DNA of 5,392 nt from Candidatus Hydrothermota bacterium (lineage in GTDB: Bacteria; Hydrothermota; Hydrothermia; UBA1063): the NCBI GenBank assembly GCA_003644895.1, contig QNDO01000109.1:1-5392 (forward strand). The letters run 5' to 3'. Each line of letters begins with the position of its first letter. Positions within the stretch are counted from its first letter, which is position 1. The notes below the pieces were generated by a model. It was not told the origin of the DNA. It saw only the letters and a list, made by a program, of their open reading frames with translations, and did not search any database. Of the stretch, positions 1 through 5,392 are shown piece after piece. The translations under genes and the position numbers were made by a program.

Positions 1-2
1 AT

Positions 3-389
3 GAGACAGAACTACCCGGTGATACAGAGCTTGTGCTTAAACTTAAAGCTCCTAAAAGATTTAATGTTCAGGTCCCAGGTTTTTTGCTATACGAACTTAT
101 AGAAGAGATAAGAGCTCGAATTAATAGGGGCCTCAGGGTTGCTGAAGAGGCCTTGAGAGGTGTTGAGTCTGAAGGTAAAGAAAAAAGTATTAATAGATTG
201 AGAAACAAGTATAGAGAGGCACTGAGAAGTGGTATTATAGATTCAAAAGAGGATGTGGATCTTATTCTTTTGGCCCTTGAATTGGATGGAGCGATAGTCA
301 CTTCTGATGAAGGTGTAAAAAGATGGGCAGAAAAGCTCGGAATCAGATTGATTCAACCTAAGGCTCTGAAATCCATAATGGAAGGTTAA
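3..389 (+). CDS. HARP-type protein-only RNase P ('RNA ligase partner' family, PIN fold), C-terminal part, 5' end outside window
   Basis: The frame is open to the left edge (first full codon at 3), so the GTG at 33 is an internal valine codon, not the start; 128 residues are visible. HARP proteins (about 190-200 residues) are PIN-like metal-dependent nucleases. The Aquifex member is the entire RNase P and removes 5' leaders from pre-tRNA. Visible here are a long charged helical region (about 95-235, from LLYELIEE to REALRSG), which fits the family's helical hairpin insertion, and then the acidic PIN half: D at 240-242, 252-254 and 258-260 in DSKEDVD, and D at 306-308 in TSDEG. The spacing of these Asp residues matches the Asp138/Asp142/Asp160 region of the Aquifex protein as I remember it, so about 60 N-terminal residues, including the first catalytic Asp, are missing. 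The end runs into the convergent RNA ligase gene. The family was long annotated as 'RNA ligase partner' because it co-occurs with Pab1020-type ligases. The family call is firm; RNase P activity is inferred. Confidence 0.86.
   Translation, partial: ETELPGDTELVLKLKAPKRFNVQVPGFLLYELIEEIRARINRGLRVAEEALRGVESEGKEKSINRLRNKYREALRSGIIDSKEDVDLILLALELDGAIVTSDEGVKRWAEKLGIRLIQPKALKSIMEG
386..389. other. Shared convergent stop codons (TTAA)
   Basis: The palindrome TTAA holds the TAA stop of the rightward HARP gene (387-389) and the TAA stop of the leftward RNA ligase gene (386-388). There is no intergenic space, so no terminator can lie between the two genes and each transcript must run into the antisense of the other unless termination occurs inside a coding region. 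Confidence 0.95.
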
Positions 390-1492
390 TCGTAGAGAAC
401 ATTACCTCTTGTAATACGTTTCAATTTACTTGTGGAATCCAAAAATACTTTTTCCAATTTTACCTTGTACTTATTTCCTGATCTTTCAATGGATTTTAAT
501 TCAATTTTTACGTGAGTGGATGCCTTTTTCTCGAGTTTGAGAAATTCATAGATATTATCCAGGGAATTAAAATAAAGGGTATATTCTCTTGTTACCTTTC
601 CCTTCACATAAAACTTTTTTACACATTTCTTGAATTCATCAATGAATGCTCTTCCAATTCTCAGTTTAATCTCTTCACCTACAGGGATGTTTAGCTCGGT
701 TACTGAAAGTATAAAGCGCAGTATTCTCTGTGTAAAAAATTGACCAGGTAAATCGAGTAATAGTTCTGCATCTGCTTCTATGTCTTTTATGTTTATAAGA
801 GGTGTAGAGTATTTGTAAGCCTTTCGTGGTTTAGTACTTGATTTAAAAACAACGCCTTCTATTTCTTTTTGATTGAGTCCCAGAATTAAGTCTTTAACAG
901 CTTCGATCATATCTGGACCGAAACTTCCATAGACATTAACCGAAGGAATGCCTGTTTCTTTAAATATCTGATATTTATCTTCCGGCAGGAGAAATCTTTC
1001 TTCCTGAAGATCGAATATATCAAAGGCAAGAAAGGCTATATCTTCTTTAACATAAGGAGGATAGAGTTCCATATATGGGTTGTTTGGCCCCACTACCTCA
1101 CCACATATTACATAATATGGGTATTGCTCAAAAAAACTGTTGAAGTCTGCAAGGTCTCTAAGTCTGTCAGTTGTAAAGGGGCATATAAAGCCTCCTCTCG
1201 TTATGCCATATATTTCTCCTTTATTTTTTACAACACGGACGTTATATCCATCTGCTTTTTCTTCTATAAAAAATGATTCTCTGAAATGCCTTTTTATCCC
1301 TTCTTCCAGAACAAATATCCTGGCAATTTTAGGATACGATGGTATGATTATGTTCCCTTCTAGGACTACAGTTCCTCTTTTATATTTTTTATAATCATCT
1401 TTAAAACGCAGATAGGGAAAATCAAAGTAATACTCTTCAACGATTATATTTCGCTGAAGCAATTCTTCGATTAATTTACTCTTTGAGTCCAC
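386..1492 (-). CDS. ATP-dependent RNA ligase, Pab1020 family
   Basis: A 368-residue protein, the usual length for this family (about 370-390). Nucleotidyltransferase motifs appear in order: motif I KADGYN at residues 79-84, with Lys79 the likely adenylated residue; ITRGG at 97-101; motif III GEVVG at 131-135; FLAFDIF at 154-160; motif IV EGVVFK at 212-217; and motif V around YKY at 226-228. The C-terminal third (about 245-368) corresponds to the family's own dimerisation region. Characterised archaeal members (Pab1020, MthRnl) are homodimers that seal or circularise single-stranded RNA; the cellular substrate is poorly known. The start is GTG at 1490-1492, inside the end of the upstream permease gene (17-bp overlap), with only a weak GAGAG-like ribosome site. 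This suggests translational coupling to the permease operon. The stop codon at 386-388 overlaps that of the convergent HARP gene. All catalytic motifs look intact. Confidence 0.92.
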   Translation of the reverse strand: MDSKSKLIEELLQRNIIVEEYYFDFPYLRFKDDYKKYKRGTVVLEGNIIIPSYPKIARIFVLEEGIKRHFRESFFIEEKADGYNVRVVKNKGEIYGITRGGFICPFTTDRLRDLADFNSFFEQYPYYVICGEVVGPNNPYMELYPPYVKEDIAFLAFDIFDLQEERFLLPEDKYQIFKETGIPSVNVYGSFGPDMIEAVKDLILGLNQKEIEGVVFKSSTKPRKAYKYSTPLINIKDIEADAELLLDLPGQFFTQRILRFILSVTELNIPVGEEIKLRIGRAFIDEFKKCVKKFYVKGKVTREYTLYFNSLDNIYEFLKLEKKASTHVKIELKSIERSGNKYKVKLEKVFLDSTSKLKRITRGNVLYD

Positions 1493-2303
1493 TTCTGGAA
1501 TAACTCTCTATGATTTGCCTCTGGGCAATGAAAAATAGAATAACCAGGGGAAGTATGGCAATGGTTGATGCTGCCATTAAAGCAGGATAATTTGTACTTT
1601 CTCCCTGTGAAAAATAGGCAAGTCCAACCTGAATAGGCCTCATTTTATCGCTATTTGTTACCATCAGAGGCCACATGAATGAATTCCAACTAGAGATTAT
1701 GTTGAATATAGATATGGTTATTACAGCAGGTTTTATGAGCGGGAGTATAATGCTGAATAGAAACCTTAAACGTGAACAACCATCAATTCTTGCTGCATCA
1801 AACAGATCCTTTGGAATAGTTCTCATATGTTGTCTTAAAAGGAATATGCCAAAAACGCTCGCTGTCCAGGGAATTATAAGCGCCTGGAATGTATCTATCC
1901 ATCCCAATCTCTGAACAAGTATGAATAGTGGAACCACATACACAGGTATGGGTACTATCATAAGAGACAGGATTCCAATAAATAGTGTATCACGTCCTTT
2001 AAAATTGAACCACGAGAAGGCATAGGCGGCAAGCAGCGATGTGATAAGCACGCCTATCAAGACAGCGATGGAGACTATAATAGAAACCATTATATAGCGA
2101 GGAAAAGCTATCTTAGTCCAGACGGTAATATATGGTTGAACAGTAAAAATTTTAGGAAACCATGTTGGAGGAAATTGTATAGATTCTGCAGGTGTTTTAA
2201 ACGAAGTGGATAACATCCATAAAAAGGGCATAAGAGACCACACAGCACCAATGGAAAGAATAATATAAATTATCCCCTTTAGAATACGGCCTTTAAACTT
2301 CAT
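1476..2303 (-). CDS. ABC sugar transporter permease, MalG/UgpE type
   Basis: A 275-residue inner-membrane protein of the binding-protein-dependent permease family (BPD_transp_1). It has about six hydrophobic segments: N-terminal about 10-32, then roughly 70-95, 107-130, 138-158, 190-210 and 245-262. The cytoplasmic EAA loop that docks on the ATPase is seen at 168-189 (FDAARIDG, then ILPL). The N-terminal SFKTPAE and C-terminal SGLKE are typical of the second permease of carbohydrate importers (MalG, UgpE, LacG). It starts at ATG 2301-2303, 11 bp inside the end of the partner permease, with a weak AAGAGAG ribosome site; its end overlaps the RNA ligase gene by 17 bp. It should pair with the upstream permease to form the channel. 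The substrate cannot be told from the sequence; a sugar, oligosaccharide or glycerol-phosphate is likely from the family. Confidence 0.92.
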   Translation of the reverse strand: MKFKGRILKGIIYIILSIGAVWSLMPFLWMLSTSFKTPAESIQFPPTWFPKIFTVQPYITVWTKIAFPRYIMVSIIVSIAVLIGVLITSLLAAYAFSWFNFKGRDTLFIGILSLMIVPIPVYVVPLFILVQRLGWIDTFQALIIPWTASVFGIFLLRQHMRTIPKDLFDAARIDGCSRLRFLFSIILPLIKPAVITISIFNIISSWNSFMWPLMVTNSDKMRPIQVGLAYFSQGESTNYPALMAASTIAILPLVILFFIAQRQIIESYSRSGLKE

Positions 2304-3234
2304 AGTAAACTCTCTTTTCCAGCACGGTCTTTTGTATAACAGTTATTGTGAGGATAAGAATAAAGAATACAAATGCAATGGCAGAACCGTACCCTACTTG
2401 GTATTCTTCATATCCCTTCTGAAAGAGATAATATACTATAACAGATGTGGTTCCCAAAGGTCCTCCTGGAGGAGGGCCTGTCATTAACCAGACAGGAGCA
2501 AATACCTGAAAAGATGTTATCGTGGTCATAATAGCCACGTAAAAAGTTGTGGGTGAAAGGAGAGGTAGTGTCACGTTAAAGAGCGTTGAAATAGGTCCGG
2601 CACCATCAATTTTGGCTGCCTCATAGTACACATTTGGTATGTTTTTAAGTCCAGCCAGAAAAATTACTATGTTGTATCCTAAAGATTTCCATACACTCAG
2701 GAGGACCAGTGAAAATAGAGCCAGAGATGGACCTTTAAGAAGCATAGGAAGTGAGTGCCCTGTAAGAAGTTCGAAAATCCCTCTTGGCTCTTCAAGCCAT
2801 TTTAGAGGGCTCATCCCCAAAAGGGTTAATAAATAGTTAAAAAGTCCTCTCTGAGGGTTGTACAACCATTTCCAGACTACAGATACAGCTACTATGGAGG
2901 TTATAACAGGTAGAAAATAAGCAGTTCTGAAAAACCCTAACCCTCTGATTCCACGGTTAAGAAGAGAGGCAATTATAAGAGAAATGATTATGCCCATGGG
3001 AACCGCAAAGAGAGCATACATAAAGGTATTCCAGAGAGATTGCCAGAAAAATGGATCTTTAAAAAGATATACGTAGTTAAGAAATCCCACAAATCCTCTT
3101 TCTCCTGCAATGCCCCAATCATAAAAACTTAAGCGGAAGGCATATATAATAGGGAATACTTTAAATATGAGAAGTATTGCAAGAGCAGGAGAAAGAAGTA
3201 TAAGTGGATATATAAACTCCTTAAATTTTCTCAC
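2293..3234 (-). CDS. ABC sugar transporter permease, MalF/UgpA type
   Basis: A 313-residue inner-membrane protein and first gene of the leftward operon. It has an N-terminal membrane segment (about 10-33), the conserved periplasmic-side start SFYDW (36-40), further segments at about 68-95, 103-121, 170-196, 230-250 and 280-300, and the EAA loop at 205-225 (EAAKIDGAG, then LPLL). The layout is that of UgpA/LacF-like permeases. The start is GTG at 3232-3234; an ATG overlapping it at 3234-3236 is followed at once by TGA and is not usable. No Shine-Dalgarno precedes the GTG, and a -10-like hexamer ends 6 nt upstream, so the message may be leaderless. The AAGGAG inside codons 5-6 is not followed by a start codon at the right distance. 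Neither the solute-binding protein nor the ATPase that this channel needs is in the window. Confidence 0.91.
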   Translation of the reverse strand: MRKFKEFIYPLILLSPALAILLIFKVFPIIYAFRLSFYDWGIAGERGFVGFLNYVYLFKDPFFWQSLWNTFMYALFAVPMGIIISLIIASLLNRGIRGLGFFRTAYFLPVITSIVAVSVVWKWLYNPQRGLFNYLLTLLGMSPLKWLEEPRGIFELLTGHSLPMLLKGPSLALFSLVLLSVWKSLGYNIVIFLAGLKNIPNVYYEAAKIDGAGPISTLFNVTLPLLSPTTFYVAIMTTITSFQVFAPVWLMTGPPPGGPLGTTSVIVYYLFQKGYEEYQVGYGSAIAFVFFILILTITVIQKTVLEKRVYYEV

Positions 3235-3240
3235 ATAAAA

Positions 3241-3269
3241 ATTTTATGGGGTGCTTAAAAATTTATCAA
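3241..3269 (-). promoter_or_regulatory. Candidate proximal sigma70-type promoter (leaderless) of the permease operon
   Basis: On the minus strand TTGATA (3264-3269) is followed by a 17-nt spacer and TAAAAT (3241-3246). Both hexamers are 5/6 matches to consensus at ideal spacing. The -10 ends 6 nt before the GTG start of the permease, so the predicted first base is the G of GTG (3234). AT-rich DNA yields chance matches, so this needs a mapped 5' end. Confidence 0.55.
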
Positions 3270-3285
3270 GCGAAGGTTATCTTTA

Positions 3286-3310
3286 AAAGTGACTTATAGT
3301 TAGAAAGTGA
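3286..3310. repeat. Two direct copies of AAAGTGA flanking the distal -10 box
   Basis: AAAGTGA occurs at 3286-3292 and 3304-3310, 18 bp start to start, so the copies bracket the candidate -10 box (3293-3298). The position would suit an operator for a repressor binding one face of the helix, but the repeat is only 7 bp and could be chance. Confidence 0.3.
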
Positions 3311-3321
3311 ACCTATGACAA
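3293..3321 (-). promoter_or_regulatory. Candidate distal sigma70-type promoter of the permease operon
   Basis: On the minus strand TTGTCA (3316-3321), a 17-nt spacer and TATAAG (3293-3298) form a good promoter match in the TSUP-to-permease gap. A transcript from here would begin near 3286 and carry a leader of about 50 nt with no evident Shine-Dalgarno before the GTG start. It could act alongside the proximal promoter or be the only true one. Confidence 0.5.
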
Positions 3322-3329
3322 GGATAGAT

Positions 3330-4109
3330 TTAAAAGGACTCAAAGGCTTTGATGATCATCCATATTCCAGCAAATAAGAGTATAAATATAAATGCTCTTC
3401 TGAGTCTTCTAATATCAACCAGCGTAGAAAAGTGTGCTCCCAGAATAGCTCCTAGAGCTACACTCAAAGCAGCAGGTAATACAAAATTCCAGTCAACTCC
3501 GGTTTTGAGACCGTGTCCCAGAAAGCCCAGTGTAGATGAAAACAGAACCATTACTGAGTTTGTTGCAAAGGCTATGCGAAGGGGCACTCCGCCCAAAATT
3601 ACTAATAAAGGTACTATTAATCCACCACCGGAGATTCCGACCATACCCGCTACAAAGCCTATAACAAAGATTAAAGGGAACACAAGAATTGGTATCTCGT
3701 AACTTTCGCTACAGCAATTCTGCTTTATCCTTGGTCCCAGCTCCATTTTATGAAACTCCTTAATGGGATTGGCTACCAAATATGCTGAGATAAACAGCAA
3801 TAGCCCAAAAACCATCTTTAAATATAGGGAAGGAATACTGCTGGATATAAATCCGCCTATAAAAGAGCCAATACCTGCCGCTCCTATCGTTAAAAATCCA
3901 AGTTTCCAATCTAAAAGTGCTTTTCTATGAAACACAGTCATCATAGAAAGTCCAGAGACCATAAGAATGAAAAGTGAAGTTGTTGCGGCTTTTTGAAAGG
4001 GAATGGAGAAGGAAAGAAAGATTGGAACGTAAAATTCACCCCCACCTTTCCCAAACATAGCCAAAATAAAGGCTATAATAAACAACAGAACGTAAATAAT
4101 GAGATTCAT
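3330..4109 (-). CDS. TSUP (TauE/SafE) family membrane transporter
   Basis: A 259-residue protein from ATG at 4107-4109, with about eight hydrophobic segments in two related halves. Each half carries the family's Gly-rich signature: FGKGGGEFYVP at residues 19-29 and GISGGGLIVPLL at 158-169, the second followed by the usual AFATNS. A soluble linker (about 115-137) joins the halves and contains a vicinal Cys pair (132-133). TSUP proteins move sulfur compounds or organic acids (sulfite, taurine-derived sulfonates and others) across the inner membrane; the substrate here is unknown. A frame extension to TTG at 4113-4115 is rejected because a perfect TATAAT box ends 6 nt before the ATG and no Shine-Dalgarno is present, which points to a leaderless start at the ATG. 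It follows the sufB-like gene on the same strand after about 70 bp, with its own promoter. Confidence 0.9.
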   Translation of the reverse strand: MNLIIYVLLFIIAFILAMFGKGGGEFYVPIFLSFSIPFQKAATTSLFILMVSGLSMMTVFHRKALLDWKLGFLTIGAAGIGSFIGGFISSSIPSLYLKMVFGLLLFISAYLVANPIKEFHKMELGPRIKQNCCSESYEIPILVFPLIFVIGFVAGMVGISGGGLIVPLLVILGGVPLRIAFATNSVMVLFSSTLGFLGHGLKTGVDWNFVLPAALSVALGAILGAHFSTLVDIRRLRRAFIFILLFAGIWMIIKAFESF

Positions 4110-4110
4110 T

Positions 4111-4153
4111 CTCAAATTATAATAGTGAATATTTGAAATTTCTAATATTTGAG
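4111..4153. repeat. Three TCAAAT half-sites across the TSUP promoter
   Basis: CTCAAAT (4111-4117) and ATTTGAG (4147-4153) form a perfect 7-bp inverted repeat with a 29-bp gap. A third half-site lies between them: AATATTTGA at 4128-4136 repeats exactly at 4144-4152, 16 bp start to start. The set covers the -35 region and touches the -10, so it is a plausible operator. AT-richness makes chance a real alternative. It is not terminator-like: there is no GC-rich stem. Confidence 0.35.
4116..4145 (-). promoter_or_regulatory. Candidate leaderless promoter of the TSUP gene
   Basis: On the minus strand a perfect TATAAT (4116-4121) ends 6 nt before the ATG at 4109, so the predicted transcript begins at the A of the start codon. 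The best -35 at an 18-nt spacer is TTAGAA (4140-4145), which is weak and may imply an activator. The overlap with TCAAAT repeats supports regulation. Confidence 0.55.
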
Positions 4154-4183
4154 GCTTAATTGGCTGATTAGGTAGTTAGCAGA

Positions 4184-5302
4184 TTACAAAGCGTCTTCAG
4201 TTTGAAGTAGCTGAACCGTTTGGTCAATACTTTTCTGGATTGTATCTGGAATACTTGGTATTTTTATGCTCAAGAACCCCTTGACTATCAGCGAGGTTGC
4301 CTCATTGGGCGATAACCCCCTTGTCATGAGGTAAAAAAGTTCTTCATCAGATATTCTACCCACTGCAGCTTCATGTGTAAGAGATGCATCCTGTACATGA
4401 CTGATGAGTTCGGGTACTGCTCTTATCTTGCCGTGTTCTTTTAGCATCAGACCATCACATGAGAGATGCCCTTTAACTCCCGGAGAAAGGGCTTCCAACA
4501 CTCCTCTTGCTACTACAATGCCTCCCTCAGAAACGGATCTTGACTGGATTTCTGCCGCAGTTTCTGGTGCTCTGAGCTTGACTTCTGCACCTACATCATA
4601 ATAGGCCCCCTTAGGTGCATAGACTACTGAATTAAATTGTACTTTAGCTCCTTTTCCATCGAGATATGCCACAGGAGAAGTCTGCACAAGATGGGCTTTT
4701 CTCAGGGAGATATAATTGGAAATAAAAATACCATTCTCTTCTACTTTCACGCCTGTTCTAGGCCTTACTTCAATTCCTTCTGCCCAGTTATGTATCATTG
4801 TGTATGTAAGATAACCACCTTTTCTTACATAAATTTCTGTTATACCCAGATGTGCTCCATTGTCCAGGTAAGAAGCTACCGCACACCCGTTGGTTACATG
4901 AAGTGAAGCTCCTTCATCTACCACTATTAGATTATGTACAGATTGTCTGAATCCTCCCAATTTGATAAAGAAACATGCCTGGACGGGCATTTCAAGCTTT
5001 ACCCCCTTTGGGACATAGATAAAATATCCGTCAGCATCATTTTCATAAGCTTCTTTTGTTATCTCATCTTTATCTTTGGGCACGAGTTTCCATTCAAGCT
5101 CATGTACCCAATCATATTTTTCTCTAGCCTTGTGTAGAGTTAGAAGTACAAGTCCTTCCTGCGTGGTATTCTTGATTTCAGTAACTTTATCATTGATTAA
5201 TGCAAAAGTAGGGGAATCAGCATCAAGATCCACACCTGCATGAAGAACCTGTCTTTTATCTTCCTTGGATAAATTATATTGACTATTGTCCTTGTTTTGC
5301 AT
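4184..5302 (-). CDS. sufB: SufB/SufD-family Fe-S cluster assembly scaffold (SMS-type SufB)
   Basis: From ATG 5300-5302 the protein has 372 residues, shorter than the roughly 480-residue classical SufB and close to the short SufB-like proteins that work with SufC alone in anaerobes and archaea. The core beta-helix region (about 90-290) begins with GYFIYVPKGVKLEMPVQAC. The C-terminal part has SufB-type features: Cys282 in HLSCDGLML, matching E. coli SufB Cys405 in SQCDSML; His310-Glu311 in THEAAVGRI; and the ending LFYLMTRGLSPNEATSLIVKGF. SufB scaffolds assemble Fe-S clusters on a complex driven by the SufC ATPase. The start was chosen because AAGGAG (5310-5315) lies 7 nt upstream of this ATG; the in-frame ATG at 5347 has only a weak site, and its extra 15 codons lie in the end of the upstream sufC-like frame. 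The stop codon is at 4184-4186. Confidence 0.9.
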   Translation of the reverse strand: MQNKDNSQYNLSKEDKRQVLHAGVDLDADSPTFALINDKVTEIKNTTQEGLVLLTLHKAREKYDWVHELEWKLVPKDKDEITKEAYENDADGYFIYVPKGVKLEMPVQACFFIKLGGFRQSVHNLIVVDEGASLHVTNGCAVASYLDNGAHLGITEIYVRKGGYLTYTMIHNWAEGIEVRPRTGVKVEENGIFISNYISLRKAHLVQTSPVAYLDGKGAKVQFNSVVYAPKGAYYDVGAEVKLRAPETAAEIQSRSVSEGGIVVARGVLEALSPGVKGHLSCDGLMLKEHGKIRAVPELISHVQDASLTHEAAVGRISDEELFYLMTRGLSPNEATSLIVKGFLSIKIPSIPDTIQKSIDQTVQLLQTEDAL

Positions 5303-5392
5303 TCTGTAACTCCTTTTTCCAGCATTCTGTACATGGGAGGAATCCATGTTCCCTTATGGTAATTAAAATATCGTAGGGATTACCTGTACAAA
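5283..5392 (-). CDS. sufC: C-terminal tail of a probable SufC ATPase, 5' end outside window
   Basis: A minus-strand frame runs open from the right edge (first full codon 5388-5390) for 35 codons to TAG at 5283-5285, overlapping the chosen sufB start by 20 bp. The other two frames of this strand stop within ten codons of the edge. The visible residues begin CTGNPYDILITIREHGF and continue with PCTECW. A CxGxP motif followed by a helix and a GF/GY tail with Cys residues resembles the end of SufC-type ABC ATPases of SufBC-only systems, where the Val-x-Gly-(x)-Ile strand precedes it. The ATPase motifs themselves lie outside the window, so identity rests on this tail and on its place directly upstream of sufB. 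The tail carries a CxxC pair (5322-5333). Confidence 0.62.
   Translation of the reverse strand, partial: CTGNPYDILITIREHGFLPCTECWKKELQNAKQGQ
5310..5315 (-). promoter_or_regulatory. Shine-Dalgarno of sufB, inside the upstream gene
   Basis: AAGGAG on the minus strand with a 7-nt spacer to the ATG at 5302. It decides the start over the ATG at 5347. It lies within the last codons of the sufC-like frame, as expected for translational coupling of two proteins made in fixed proportion. Confidence 0.85.

Noticed and set aside
33..35. GTG at 33 as the start of the first gene
   Set aside because: The frame is open to the left edge and codons 3-32 continue a HARP-like sequence; a start here would lose the first catalytic Asp and much of the PIN fold.
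401..415. ATTAC/GTAAT hairpin near the convergent gene ends as a terminator
   Set aside because: The stem is only 5 AT-rich base pairs, has no following T-run on either strand, and lies within the ligase coding region.
2455..2480. CCTCC/GGAGG near-palindrome inside the first permease gene
   Set aside because: It encodes the Pro/Gly-rich loop GPPPGGP in the protein and leaves almost no loop for a hairpin, so coding explains it. A brief ribosome pause at the PPP is possible but ordinary.
3254..3262. TTTTTAAG upstream of the permease as an archaeal TATA box
   Set aside because: The distance would fit a leaderless archaeal start, but no similar box lies at the same place before the TSUP gene, and the bacterial hexamers match better at ideal spacing. 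It is kept as an alternative if the genome proves archaeal.
4113..4115. TTG as start of the TSUP gene
   Set aside because: It lies within the 6-nt gap between a perfect TATAAT box and the ATG at 4109, adds only two residues, and has no ribosome site.
4151..4183. Terminator after sufB
   Set aside because: Only mismatched short arms can be paired and no T-run follows; I see no convincing intrinsic terminator, so readthrough into the TSUP gene is possible.
4637..5137. Plus-strand reading frames opposite sufB (4637-4906 and 4934-5137)
   Set aside because: Their translations look like no protein family, have no ribosome sites, and lie antisense to a well-conserved gene. The same applies to plus-strand frames opposite the ligase, permease and TSUP genes, and to the minus-strand frame opposite HARP.

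Overview
The window is AT-rich (roughly 40% GC by eye), gene-dense DNA, probably from a thermophilic or deep-branching bacterium. Three things suggest this: a HARP-type protein-only RNase P and a Pab1020-type RNA ligase, a pair shared by many archaea and some thermophilic bacteria; a SufB-like protein of the simple SufB-SufC (SMS) kind found in anaerobes and archaea; and frequent AGA/AGG and ATA codons. The promoter-like sequences are bacterial (TTGNNN-17-TANNNT), so I favour a bacterium. A phylum cannot be named from this sequence.

Layout, left to right. Positions 3-389 (+) are the 3' part of a HARP gene that begins outside the window. Facing it, and sharing the bases TTAA with its stop codon, is a leftward operon: two MalF/MalG-type ABC sugar permeases (3234-2293 and 2303-1476, overlapping by 11 bp), then an RNA ligase (1492-386, overlapping the second permease by 17 bp). 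The 95-bp gap 3235-3329 carries two candidate sigma70-type promoters for this operon. Further right, also leftward, is a TSUP/TauE-family membrane transporter (4109-3330), then a 68-74-bp promoter gap, then a SufB/SufD-family Fe-S scaffold (5302-4184). The scaffold gene overlaps the tail of a partial gene that is probably sufC (right edge to 5283).

The genes form three functional groups. HARP (tRNA 5' processing) and the RNA ligase (RNA end joining or circularisation) are an RNA-processing pair, known to co-occur in genomes and here convergent. The two permeases form the membrane channel of a carbohydrate importer whose binding protein and ATPase are not in the window. The SufC-SufB pair is a minimal Fe-S cluster assembly module, with a possible sulfur-compound transporter next to it.

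The most notable regulatory observation is that the operon's first permease and the TSUP gene both have a -10-like hexamer ending exactly 6 nt before the start codon and no Shine-Dalgarno sequence. Both look leaderless. In contrast, sufB has a strong Shine-Dalgarno that moves its start 45 nt downstream of the longest reading frame. There are no RNA genes, insertion sequences or CRISPR arrays that I can see, and no stretch over 300 bp lacks a gene.
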